Source: Arthrobacter sp. Hiyo4 (GTDB taxonomy: Bacteria; Actinomycetota; Actinomycetes; Actinomycetales; Micrococcaceae). From it: a stretch of 64,000 bases of DNA. This document shows, piece by piece, positions 1 to 8,021 of the stretch. Within the stretch, counting starts at the first letter, position 1, and each line of letters begins with the position of its first letter. The stretch is from positions 3,286,001-3,350,000 of the forward strand of contig AP014718.1 in the NCBI GenBank assembly GCA_002370555.1, written 5' to 3'. Under the pieces are notes generated by a model. The model was given only the letters and a program-made list of their open reading frames with translations, did not search any database and was not told where the DNA came from. A program made the translations under genes and the position numbers.

Positions 1-168
1 TGACGGACAAGAAGTTCCCGGGCAACCCCACCAGGTCCTACCGAACCCGAGAGCCCTCAGGGTAATTGACGAGATCTTGGATTGGCAGCCCCATTCCCCG
101 AGGTGCTTCAGGACATGCGGAACCACCTTGAAGAACTCAAACGGCTGGGCATCGAGGCTATCAACTGA
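1..168 (+). CDS. C-terminal end of an unidentified CDS (partial at window edge)
   Basis: The + strand can be read as the tail of a protein ending ...LEELKRLGIEAIN before a TGA at 166-168. The best reading needs one frameshift near position 90, joining ...VIDEILDW to PFPEVLQDMRNHLEE. The helical, charged C-terminus looks coding but I do not recognise the family, and the rest lies outside the window. It runs towards the leftward hydrolase, and a GC palindrome follows immediately. Confidence 0.35.
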
Positions 169-996
169 ACTCCTGCGGAGCGCACGACGGCGGGACCTCC
201 CGCCGTCGTCCGCTCTCCGTTTCAGAGGGCTGCTTGGCGGCGATGAACTGCCGGATCCACGGGATGGTTTCCGGACGGTCCAGGTGGAGGCCGTGGCCGC
301 CGCCGGGGACCTTGACCAGCGTGGAGCGGCGGATGTGCCGGTGCAGCTGGAGGGCGTTGGGCATGGGCGTCAGGGCGTCGTCGGTGCCGTGGAGGATGAG
401 GGTGGGAGATTCGATGGAGCCGAGCCGGCTCCACGCATCGTGGTCCCGGCTGGCGCGGAAGTGGCGTGCCTTGGCCCAAGCGGAGGCCCGTGAGTTGAAG
501 AAAGTTAGGACCGCCTCGGGGTGGTCGGCGGCCCATTCCGGCGCGAAGAACAGCGGTTCGAGGCGCGCGGTATCGCCGCTGACCAGCGCCTCCATGGTGT
601 CCTTGGTGGGCTCGGCCCGGCCAGTGCGCCTCCGCTCGTCGCAGCAAGCATCAGCGCGCGAACACGCTGCGGGTGGTCGATGGCGAGCCACTGGGCCACC
701 CGCCCGCCCATGGAGTGGCCGTACACGTGCGCACTGTCCACGTTCGCCGCTTTGAGGACTGCAGCCGCATCGGCAGCGAGGAGCCGCGTTGTGTAGCGGC
801 CGGCGTCGCCATTGCTGCTCCCGCCGATCCCGCGGTGGTCGAAGCGGATGACGCGGAAATGCTCAGCGAGTGCCTTGGCCGTTGGTCCCCAGCCGTCCAT
901 GGCTGTTGCCTGGCCGGCGATCAGGAGCAGGGGTTCGCCCTGCCCTTCTTCGACCCACGCCAGTTCGGCGCCGTCGGGTGCCAGGGCAATCTTCAC
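161..996 (-). CDS. alpha/beta hydrolase (one frameshift)
   Basis: This is a serine hydrolase of the alpha/beta fold. The N-terminal part holds the oxyanion strand, FDHRGIGGSS, and the nucleophile elbow GHSMGG. After a frameshift near 620 the second part supplies the acid region (LILHGTDDALTPMPNA) and the catalytic histidine (VPGGGHGLHLDRPE). Length about 270 residues is normal for the family. The frameshift is explained by loss of one G: GCC GGG GCC would restore LAGAEPTKD. As read, the frame runs through the palindrome at 184-209 before stopping, so the native C-terminus may be slightly shorter. Substrate is unknown; esterases, lactonases and haloperoxidase-like enzymes share this fold. Confidence 0.85.
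184..209. repeat. GC palindrome, copy 1 (terminator-like)
   Basis: Arms ACGACGGCGGGA and TCCCGCCGTCGT are separated by CC. The copy sits between two converging genes and lies inside the last codons of the hydrolase frame as it now reads. See the repeat-family finding. Confidence 0.9.
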
Positions 997-1088
997 CGTG
1001 ACACTCTATCTTTCCAGCGGTCGGGCCGCTGTGGTGCAGGGCACTGCGGACATAGACGGGCCAGCCCGGCAAGTTTTCCGGAGAGCCC

Positions 1089-1755
1089 TTAGTTTGCCAC
1101 TACCCAGATGGCTTCTGCCGCGGAGAGGCCCAGGTCAACGTCACGGTCCCCGACCCGAATCGTGGTCACATCCGCATACGGGCGGTGTGCCAATACTTGG
1201 AGCCGGGTGTCCGGTCCCAGCCCGAGCTGGGTGAAGTACCGGAGCATGTCCGCGTCCGCGTCCGAGATTCTTGTGATGGTGACCGTCCGTTCCGGCTCCA
1301 CGGAGGTCAGGGATCCCCTGCGGGCGATGCGGTAGCCCATTTCCCGAGGGGATCGGGTCTCCGTGCGGATCCCTGGTGGGGAAACCGAGCTTCTCGTCAA
1401 TGCGTTGGATCATGGTGTCGGAAACGGCGTGCTCGAGGATCTCGGCCTCGTCGTGCACTTCGTCCCAGCCGTATCCCAGAACCTGCACGAGGAATGTTTC
1501 CAGGAGGCGGTGCCTGCGCACCATTTCGACGGCGTGTGCCCGGCCGGCGGGCGTCAGTTCGATGCTGCCATAGGGGGCATGCGTGACCAGGCCCTGCTTG
1601 GCCAGCCGACGGATGCCGTCCGAAACGGTTGACGGTTTCACCGCCATCCGCTCGGCCATGGCGCCAACGGTGATGGGAGCCTCGGCCCATTCCGTTGAGG
1701 ACCAGATCATCTTCAGGTAGTCCTGCGCGGAAGCTGTCAGCTCGGAGACGGTCAT
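1089..1755 (-). CDS. DtxR/MntR-family metal-dependent transcriptional regulator (one frameshift)
   Basis: The N-terminal winged helix (YLKMIWSSTEW, then the recognition segment MAVKPSTVSDGIRRL) is followed by the metal-binding dimerisation domain with HRLLETFLVQVLGYGWDEVH and the HAVSD motif. The C-terminal SH3/FeoA-like domain (LGLGPDTRLQVLAHRPY) is in another frame after a break near 1345. Total about 222 residues, typical for Mn/Fe-responsive repressors. It is divergent from a multicopper oxidase and ZIP transporter gene pair, with a DtxR-like inverted repeat between them, so it probably represses itself and/or that pair in response to a divalent metal. Whether the metal is Mn or Fe cannot be decided here. 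Confidence 0.9.
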
Positions 1756-1782
1756 ATCCCCATATTACCCGCCGAACATGAA

Positions 1783-1800
1783 TGTTAGACTGGGCTAACA
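1783..1800. promoter_or_regulatory. DtxR/MntR-type operator candidate
   Basis: Inverted repeat TGTTAG-ACTGGG-CTAACA lies in the divergent gap between the DtxR-type regulator (start 1755) and the multicopper oxidase (start 1826). TTAG...CTAA half-sites are characteristic of DtxR/IdeR/MntR boxes. It is well placed to control both directions. Confidence 0.7.
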
Positions 1801-1825
1801 AAACTGTTTGACTTACGGAGACGAA

Positions 1826-2957
1826 ATGGACGGCATGCCGAAACCAGCGGAAAAGACGCTGCCGACCCGGCGTGCCATGCTCACGGGAGCCGCGGCGTTC
1901 GCCGCCGCGCCTGCGCTTGCCGGCTGGGTGCCGTTGGATTCCAAGGATCCCGGACATCACGCCGGACACGGCACGGTGTCAGGTCAGGCAGCGAAGACTT
2001 CCACCGACGGTTCCTCAGCGGTAGGCGCTGGTTCGCCCCGCACGGACGCTGGCCACGTGGCGAACCACGCCGGTCACGCAGGCTTCGCCGGCGGTTCGGT
2101 CCCGCCGGAGCGCGCCGGGATGGACCCCACCGCCATCCTGCACGATTTCGACCGGGGCAAAACCAGCACGCTTCCGGACGGCCGCACCCTCCGGGAATGG
2201 GAAATCGTCGCGGTGGATAAAGATTTCGAGATCGCGCCCGGGGTGACGTTCACGGGCTGGAGCTACAACGGCCGGATCCCCGGTCCGACGCTCTGGGCGC
2301 AGGAAGGCGACGCCCTCCGGATCCACTTCACCAACGCCGGTGCGCACCCCCACACCATCCACTTCCACGGGATCCACCGGCCGAGATGGACGGCACCCCG
2401 GGATCGGCGCCGGGTCCATCACTCCGGGCCAAAGCTTCACCTACGAATTTGATGCCACCCCCTTCGGCACGCACCTCTACCACTGCCACCAGTCACCGCT
2501 GGCCCCGCACATCGCCAAGGGCCTCTACGGCGGCTTCATCATCGAGCCCAAAGTAGGCCGGCCGAAAGCCGACAACGAAATGGTCATGGTGATGAACGGC
2601 TACAACACCGACGGCGGCGACGACAACGAGTTCTACTCCGTCAACGGCCTGCCGTTCCACTTCATGGACTTCCCCGTCCAGGTCAAGCAAAACGAGCTCG
2701 TCCGGATCCACCTGATCAACGTCCTCGAATACGACCCCATCAATTCCTTCCACGTGCACGGGAACTTCTTCCACTACTACCCCACCGGGACCATGCTGAC
2801 GCCCAGTGAATATACGGACACCGTCTCCCAGGTGCAGGGCCAGCGCGGCATTGTGGAGCTCCGCTTCCCGTACCCCGGCAAGTACATGTTCCATGCCCAC
2901 AAGACCGAGTTCGCGGAACTGGGCTGGATGGGCTTCTTCGAGGTGAGCGCATCATGA
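1826..2957 (+). CDS. Two-domain multicopper oxidase, Tat-exported (one frameshift)
   Basis: The N-terminus has a twin-arginine pattern (TRRAMLTGAAAF) and hydrophobic core, then a His/Gly-rich linker with several HxGH repeats, then copper-oxidase domains. Copper ligands are visible: HTIHFHG, HLYHCHQ, HVHGNFFH and HAHKTEFAELGWMG. The frame breaks near 2385; restoring one G (CGG GCC GAG) gives GIHRAEMDGTPG. Two cupredoxin domains and the C-terminal HxHxxxF...GWMGFFEV ending resemble short bacterial copper oxidases. It overlaps the downstream ZIP gene by 4 bases (ATGA), so the two are translationally coupled. A role in oxidising a metal such as Fe or Mn outside the cell is an inference from the context. 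ATG at 1826 was chosen because a GGAG lies upstream. Confidence 0.85.
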
Positions 2958-4183
2958 GCCTTGATGAAAAGTCAGCCGCCGCCCTGGCAGCCGCACCCAC
3001 CGCCGGCCGCCGGTCCCAAGGTGGCTGCTCGGCATTGGACCGCTGGTCCTGATCGCAATCCTGCTGGGCCTGTTTACACTGCTCAACGCACCCGGTCTCA
3101 ACAAACTCTCCGAGGGTGTTCCGCCGAAGGAGGAGGTCGCCGTCGAAGACGTCCGCCTGACCGCGGCCAGATCGCCATCACCGTCCGGAACGAGGGACCG
3201 GACCCGGTAACGGTCGCCCAGGTGAACGTCTCGGATTACTACGCCTTGTTCACGCAGACCCGGGAAACCATGGCGCCGCTGGAGTCCACCACCCTCACCA
3301 TCTTCTACAACTGGGTGGAGGGGGATCCCTACGAGGTGGCGCTGGTGACCTCGAACGGCGGCAAGATCCCGGCGGTTATTGACGCGGCCGCCCTGAGTCC
3401 GGAGCGCGGCAGCTCCTTCTTCGGACTCATGTTGCTCATGGGGATCTATGTGGGCGTGATACCCGTGGCCCTGGGAATGTTGTGGATGCCGTTCGTGCGC
3501 CGTTCGTCTGCGTCCTGGGTCCGCGTCCTCCTGGGAGTCACCGTCGGGCTGCTGGCCTTCCTGGCCATCGACGCGACCCTCGAAGCCGTGGGACTCGTGG
3601 CCGGCAGCGGCGCGTTCGGCGGCCCCATGGTTGTCTTCCTCGGCGCCGTGACCGCCTATCTCATCCTCGAGGGAACGGATGCGTGGATGCGCCGGCACCA
3701 GAACTCGACTACCGCGGGCCAACTTTCAGCCCTGCCGCCCCAGCACCTGGCGCTGCTGATCGCCATCGGCATCGGCATGCATAACTTCGGCGAAGGCCTG
3801 GCCATAGGATCCGCCTACGCGGTGGGCTCACTCGCCCTGGGCGCCTCCCTGATCGTCGGTTTCGCCGTCCACAACACCACCGAGGGCCTGGCTATCGTCA
3901 CCCCGCTCGCCAAACAAGCCCCTGGCCTGGGCCGCCTGGTGATCCTGGGACTGATCGCAGGAGCCCCCGCGGCCGCCGGAGCCCTCATCGGGCGACCGTT
4001 TACCAGCCGGCCCTCGCGGCCTTCCTGCTCGGCATCGGAGCCGGAGCCGTCGCCCAGGTGGCCGTTAAACTCCTGCCAATGCTCAAGGACACCGCGGGCA
4101 AGACCTTCACCCCGCTCACCGGCGCAGGCATCGTCCTGGGAATGGGACTGATGTTCGCCACCGGCCTGCTGGTCCAGGCCTAG
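2954..4183 (+). CDS. ZIP-family divalent metal transporter with N-terminal extracytoplasmic domain (several frameshifts)
   Basis: The C-terminal two thirds is a ZIP permease. Transmembrane helices carry the metal-site motifs HNFGEGLAIG and HNTTEGLAIV, and the last segment ends GLMFATGLLVQA after a frameshift near 3993 (one G lost in ATCGGGGCGACC). Before it comes a first membrane helix (LVLIAILLGLFTLL) and about 110 residues resembling an extracytoplasmic Ig-like domain (ITVRNEGPDPVTVAQVNVSD). This region needs two further frame corrections near 3020 and 3170. The start overlaps the oxidase stop. Typical ZIPs lack such an N-terminal domain. With the oxidase and the DtxR-type regulator it forms a metal-uptake unit. 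Confidence 0.85.
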
Positions 4184-4195
4184 GATTGGAGACGT

Positions 4196-4221
4196 ACGAC
4201 GGCGGGACGTCCCGCCGTCGT
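4196..4221. repeat. GC palindrome, copy 2
   Basis: ACGACGGCGGGA followed by its exact complement arm, centre CG, 13 bases after the ZIP stop codon. Terminator-like position. Confidence 0.9.
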
Positions 4222-4481
4222 CCGCTGGCGTATAGTCAGGCTCCCCCGATTTTTTCGGCCCACCTATTGCCCGGGACCATCGCTTCAGGCACACTGGCTA
4301 CAGATCCGCAGGAACAAACGCTTCCGCCGATCCAGCCCGCCGGACAATTCGGCCGGCCACCGCCCCATCAGAGATGCCGGGCAACCCTCTGGAACCACCG
4401 CTTTCCGCCTCCCCGGGTACGCCCGGCCCGGAAGCCTGTGCCTCGCCAGAGTCCCGGGATCCCGCCGAGAAAGAGACCACC

Positions 4482-4705
4482 ATGATCAAGCGCCACTCTG
4501 ACCTCGTCCTGGCAATCACAGCCCACGATCCTGACACGGTCGAAAACGACCTCAACACCGCCGTGGAAATGGCCGCGAACACGCAATGGCGGAAAGCCGC
4601 CACGGCATCGTGGTCACACAGCATAGCTACACCGACTACACGGTCGCCGTCAGCCGCGATGTCCCGTACGGGCAGACACACGAAAGGCGCGATCTCCGCG
4701 CATAG
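4482..4705 (+). CDS. Small conserved-looking hypothetical protein (one frameshift)
   Basis: A protein of about 74 residues starts MIKRHSDLVLAITAHDP and, after a frame change near 4595, ends VAVSRDVPYGQTHERRDL. Both halves have coding-like composition, and a purine-rich stretch (GAGAAAGAG) precedes the ATG. I do not recognise a family and see no membrane or signal segment. A leader of about 260 bases lies upstream, containing GCCGGGCAACCCTC, discussed as a possible structured RNA. A degenerate palindrome copy follows the stop. Confidence 0.55.
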
Positions 4706-4710
4706 CAGTA

Positions 4711-4756
4711 ACGCAAACGGACGACGCCGGAACCGCCTGCCGTCGTCCGTTTGCGT
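4711..4756. repeat. GC palindrome, copy 3 (degenerate, extended arms)
   Basis: Outer arms ACGCAAACGGACGACG and CGTCGTCCGTTTGCGT are still fully complementary, while the inner core has drifted (GCCGGAACCGCCTGC). It lies just after the small hypothetical gene. Confidence 0.8.
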
Positions 4757-4821
4757 TTGGGGCCGTTCCCCACTGCGCGAACGGACACTTAAGCCCCCGC
4801 GCGGCGGAGTACTTTTGTGTC

Positions 4822-5394
4822 ATGACGGAAACCTATCGGTACGACGTGGAGGTCCTGCATCTCGTGGTGTCGCCGGTGCACGCCTACTTCGGACGGGCCC
4901 GCGAGGGTGCCGCGGATGTTCCCACCACGGATGCCGGGCGGGTGGAGCTCGTTGCGGGCAAGGGCATCGTCGGTGACCGGTTCTTCGGCAAGGCCGCGCA
5001 CATGGACGCGGCCGTCACGCTGTTCGCCATCGAGTCACTCGAGGCCATCGCTGCGGAGCTGGGAACCGCACAGCTGGACCCCCTCCTGACCCGGCGCAAT
5101 GTTGTGCTCCGAGGCGCCCACCTGGCTCCGCTCCTGGGGCACGACTTTGCCCTGGAATCCCAGGGAGACCTGGTGCGGCTCACGGCCGGGCGGCCCGCCC
5201 ACCCGTGCGTCTGGATGGATGAGATGCTCGCCCCAGGGGCGCACAAAGCGATGCGCGGGCGTGGCGGCGTGCGGTGCCGGGTGCTTTCCGACGGCGTTCT
5301 GCACCGCGGGCCGGCGGTGCTGGTCAGCCCCGTACCGCTGGAGCCGGAGCGCGCCGGCGAGGCAACACTGCTGCGGGCGTCGCGGCTGCCCTAG
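4822..5394 (+). CDS. MOSC domain-containing protein
   Basis: An intact 190-residue protein. Family hallmarks are GKGIVGDRFFG, TRRNVVLRG and the Cys-containing segment HPCVWMDEMLAPGAHKAM followed by GGVRCRVLSDG. MOSC domains bind sulfur or molybdopterin-type ligands and act in sulfur transfer or N-hydroxy-base reduction (YiiM, MOCOS C-terminus). Here the domain stands alone without a ferredoxin domain. ATG at 4822 follows a short leader. It is convergent with a VOC protein. The specific substrate is not determinable. Confidence 0.9.
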   Translation: MTETYRYDVEVLHLVVSPVHAYFGRAREGAADVPTTDAGRVELVAGKGIVGDRFFGKAAHMDAAVTLFAIESLEAIAAELGTAQLDPLLTRRNVVLRGAHLAPLLGHDFALESQGDLVRLTAGRPAHPCVWMDEMLAPGAHKAMRGRGGVRCRVLSDGVLHRGPAVLVSPVPLEPERAGEATLLRASRLP

Positions 5395-5410
5395 CGCGCC
5401 GTTGCCCTAA

Positions 5411-5781
5411 TCAGACGTGCTGATCCACCAGCACCGGATTGCCGTCCGGGTCGACAACAATGAAGCTCCCCGACCCGGTGGTCGCCTCGTCTGCCTCGGA
5501 AACGAATTCCGCGCCCGCGGCTTTGAGTTCCCGCTGGAGGTCGCGCACATCGGTGAAGGCATCCAGCGCTTCCGCGTTCTGGCTCCAGCCCGGGTTGAAC
5601 GTCAGCATGTTCTTCTCAAACATCCCCTGGAAGAGGCCAATAACGGTCTCGCCGTTCTTGGGATCAGCCAGTTCTGGATGATGTCGCCGCCGAAACTGAT
5701 GAAGCCCAGTTTCTCGTAGAACGCAGCCGACGCCGCAATGTCCTTGACCGTGAGACTGATGGAAAAGGCGCCGAGCTGCAT
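5411..5781 (-). CDS. VOC/glyoxalase superfamily protein (one frameshift)
   Basis: Starts MQLGAFSISLTVKDIAASAAFYEKLGF, the typical first beta-alpha module of glyoxalase/bleomycin-resistance/dioxygenase proteins. It continues, after a frame break near 5665, with GETVIGLFQGMFEKNMLTFNPGW and ends FIVVDPDGNPVLVDQHV, the second module with a metal-site-like end. About 123 residues, normal for a single-subunit VOC protein. The start at 5781 matches the family N-terminus. Function within VOC is open. Confidence 0.85.
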
Positions 5782-5838
5782 GCATAACTCCACTCTCAGA
5801 GGGACCGGTGTTCCGATGATACCCACGGACGCAAGCGG

Positions 5839-5864
5839 ACGACGGCGGGACGTCCCGCCGTCGT
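5839..5864. repeat. GC palindrome, copy 4
   Basis: Perfect arms with outer extension GCGG/CCGC. It lies 11 bases past the stop of the leftward TetR gene. Confidence 0.9.
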
Positions 5865-5874
5865 CCGCTCCCGG

Positions 5875-6604
5875 TCATCCCCGCTCGAGTCGGGCGGCCG
5901 TGGGGCTGTAGTCCCGTTGGTGCAGCCGTTCGATGCCGTCGAGGAGGAGGTCCAGTGCGAACTCGAACTCGAACTGGTCGTCGCAGCCGCTGCCGACTAC
6001 CGAGCCGTCATCGTGGCTGGCAGCAGTCGCCACTTGCAGGACGTTCGGGTAGCTGGCGGACATTTCCTGGTACATGGCGGCCTGGACTTCCGGTGCCGCC
6101 GCAACGGGAGCGTCGCCCTCTGAAGTGGCCGTGGCGTCAAACAGTTCCTGCGTGAAGCCCCACATCCGGCTTCCGATGGCATGCATCACGTGATGCGTCA
6201 GATCCACGGAAAAGCCCCGGCGAAGAACATGCCGATGAACGAGTCCATGTAGCCCAGGACGGCGGGAGTCGGGTTGGTGCGAGTTTCCAGGACGCGCCTG
6301 GCCCACTGGTGGCGCTGGAGCCCCGCCTCGCAGAGAGCACCCGCAGCCGCACCATGTTCTTCCAGTCAGCACCGGCAACGGGAGGGTCAATCTCGCCGAT
6401 GATTACGTCCACCATGCCGTCGAGGAGCTCCTCCTTGTTGGCCACGTGTTTGTACAGCGCCATGGGCACCACGTCCAGTTCCTGGGCGAGGCGGCGCATG
6501 CTCAGCGGGCCGATCCCCACCTCGTCGGCGAGTGCAACGGCCGCCTGCAACACCCGCGCCCGGTTCAACCGCGGCCGGCGTTCGGCGGCAATCTGCTGAT
6601 TCAC
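5875..6604 (-). CDS. TetR-family regulator with TetR_C-type ligand domain (two frameshifts)
   Basis: The N-terminal helix-turn-helix reads ARVLQAAVALADEVGIG...LSMRRLAQELDVVPMALYKHVANKEELL, typical of TetR proteins of the TetR_C_1 group. The ligand domain is split by frame breaks near 6325 and 6215 (one G lost in a G run) and ends FEFALDLLLDGIERL, a classic TetR C-terminal helix. GTG at 6604 is the likely start. It is divergent from the oxidoreductase at 6725, and two inverted repeats in the gap are candidate operators. It probably represses that dehydrogenase and itself. Confidence 0.85.
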
Positions 6605-6645
6605 TGTTCCCTGCTTCCGATGGCTGCACACCCTTCCATTGACAA

Positions 6646-6700
6646 GTGTACTAAGTACACCTAATGTCAGTCCCATCAGATAGGTGTACGCCGTACGCCT
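6646..6700. promoter_or_regulatory. Pair of inverted repeats, candidate TetR operators
   Basis: GTGTACT-A-AGTACAC (6646-6660) is a perfect 7-bp inverted repeat. AGGTGTACG-C-CGTACGCCT (6682-6700) is a second one with a single mismatch and the same GTAC core. Both lie between the TetR gene and the divergent dehydrogenase gene. Confidence 0.65.
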
Positions 6701-6724
6701 CATGGGAAATCGAGGAGCCAAACC

Positions 6725-7537
6725 ATGAACCCAAGCCAGCCGGCGGCCGCTACAGCCGCTGGAGCAAGGACCATGAAAGCCGCGATCTACCGCCGGTTCG
6801 GCGGGCCGGACGTGGTTCGCATTGAGGAGATCGCACAGCCCGCTCCGCGCGCCGGAGAGGTGTTCATCAGAGTCATGGCCAGCACGGTCAGCGTCGCCGA
6901 CCACCGCGTCCGCAGCCGCAATGTCCCCAAGGGACTCGTGGCACTCACGGCCCTGACCCTTGGCGTCTTCGGCGGACTCACGGCGAAAGCGTTCCTGGGA
7001 ATGGCGGCCATCAAGAGCGGCGACACGGTTCTTATCAACGGCGCCTCCGGAGCGGTGGGAACGGCCGCCATCCAGCTGGCCAAGCACCTCGGCGCCCACG
7101 TCACCGCAGTGAGCAGCGGGGCCAACAGGGAACTGGTGGAGTCCCTCGGCGCGGACAGCTTCATCGACTACACCGCAGCGGATTTCACCGCAGTCGGCAC
7201 AACGTACGACGTCGTCATGGACTGCGTAGGGAACGCCCCGTTCGCGAGGGTGCAAGGGAGCATCGCACCGGGAGGTGCCCTGCTCCTGGTCATCGCCGAT
7301 CTCAGAGGCATGCTCGGCGCGCGGGGACAGAGCCGCCGAAGCGGCAAGCTGGTCACTTTTGGCGGCCTCAAGCTCACGTACACCGCCGGCGACGTCGCCT
7401 ACCTTGTGGGCCTCGCGGAGGAAGGCAAGTACCGGGCAGTCATCGACAGGACCTACAACCTGGCCGACGTCGTCGAGGCCCACCGCTTCGTGGACACCGG
7501 ACGCAAGCGGGGCAACGTGGTCCTGCGCTTCCCCTAA
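6725..7537 (+). CDS. Zinc-type/quinone oxidoreductase (MDR) with internal in-frame deletion
   Basis: The N-terminus MKAAIYRRFGGPDVVRIEEI and the Rossmann motif GASGAVGTAAIQLAKHLGA, ending GRKRGNVVLRF, mark a medium-chain NAD(P)-dependent oxidoreductase. Usual length is about 330 residues; this has 270, including a 15-residue N-terminal extra. The sequence jumps from ALTALTLGVF to GGLTAKAFLGMAAIKSGDTV, so roughly 70 residues of the substrate/GroES-like domain are missing without a frame change. The join reads GTCTTC, which could have been shared by both ends. It is probably inactive as it stands. The SD-like GAGGAG before 6725 supports that ATG. Confidence 0.8.
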   Translation: MNPSQPAAATAAGARTMKAAIYRRFGGPDVVRIEEIAQPAPRAGEVFIRVMASTVSVADHRVRSRNVPKGLVALTALTLGVFGGLTAKAFLGMAAIKSGDTVLINGASGAVGTAAIQLAKHLGAHVTAVSSGANRELVESLGADSFIDYTAADFTAVGTTYDVVMDCVGNAPFARVQGSIAPGGALLLVIADLRGMLGARGQSRRSGKLVTFGGLKLTYTAGDVAYLVGLAEEGKYRAVIDRTYNLADVVEAHRFVDTGRKRGNVVLRFP

Positions 7538-7552
7538 GCAGCGCGCCCCGGA

Positions 7553-7813
7553 TCATTCCTCCGCTGGCGATCCTTCTGGGGATCCTTCTCGGGTCCTTCG
7601 CCCTCGCTGTCCCCGGCCCCGCCCTTCGGACGCAGACACCGCATGGTAGTGCGCATCGTCTTTGTGGCGGGCTTCCTGGAGGTGGTGCTCCAATTTCTCC
7701 TCCGCCTCCCGGCGGCGTTGACCCACGGTCCGCATCTGTTGCGTTGTCGGAGCGGCGTGGGCGTGCTGGTGCGGGCCATGATCCTGCGGGCCGTCGGCGA
7801 TCTTCTCGCTCAT
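7553..7813 (-). CDS. Small His-rich hypothetical protein
   Basis: 86 residues starting MSEKIADGPQDHGPHQHAHA, then a charged helix EEKLEHHLQEARHKDD, with no membrane segment. The last 20 residues are compositionally poor in this frame. Another frame reads GDSEGEGPEKDPQKDRQRR, so a frameshift near the end is possible. Function unknown. It follows the DUF222-HNH gene and is separated from it by a palindrome. Confidence 0.5.
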   Translation of the reverse strand: MSEKIADGPQDHGPHQHAHAAPTTQQMRTVGQRRREAEEKLEHHLQEARHKDDAHYHAVSASEGRGRGQRGRRTREGSPEGSPAEE

Positions 7814-7870
7814 ACTGAAATAATCCCACCGCGCGTCGGTGTCGGGAAGGCACCGCTTCCTGTGGAACGA

Positions 7871-7895
7871 ACGACGGCGGGAGGTCCCGCCGTCG
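7871..7895. repeat. GC palindrome, copy 5
   Basis: ACGACGGCGGGA-GG-TCCCGCCGTCG, right arm one base short. Located 3' of the DUF222-HNH gene. Confidence 0.85.
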
Positions 7896-8021
7896 CCCGA
7901 CTGTCGCCGATGCGCAACGGATTTCCGGGCTCCGGGACGGCGATCACCGCGTCGGAAACCCGGAGGCAGGCTGAGGCCAGCACTGCGCAGGGAGCAGGCG
8001 CACGCTGCTCTTGGGCGCGCA

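Noticed and set aside
161..225. The end of the first hydrolase as evidence that the palindrome is translated
   Set aside because: The frame runs through the palindrome, but this tail is absent from the fold and probably results from a lost base near the true stop.
4222..4481. Confident riboswitch call before the small ORF
   Set aside because: Only a short core motif matches; I could not pair the stems, so it is listed as a low-interest observation and not as a feature.
6137..7483. Minus-strand open frame of 448 codons spanning the TetR gene and the dehydrogenase
   Set aside because: Only its C-terminal third is the real TetR HTH; the rest is antisense to a clear NAD(P)-dependent oxidoreductase and crosses the divergent promoter.
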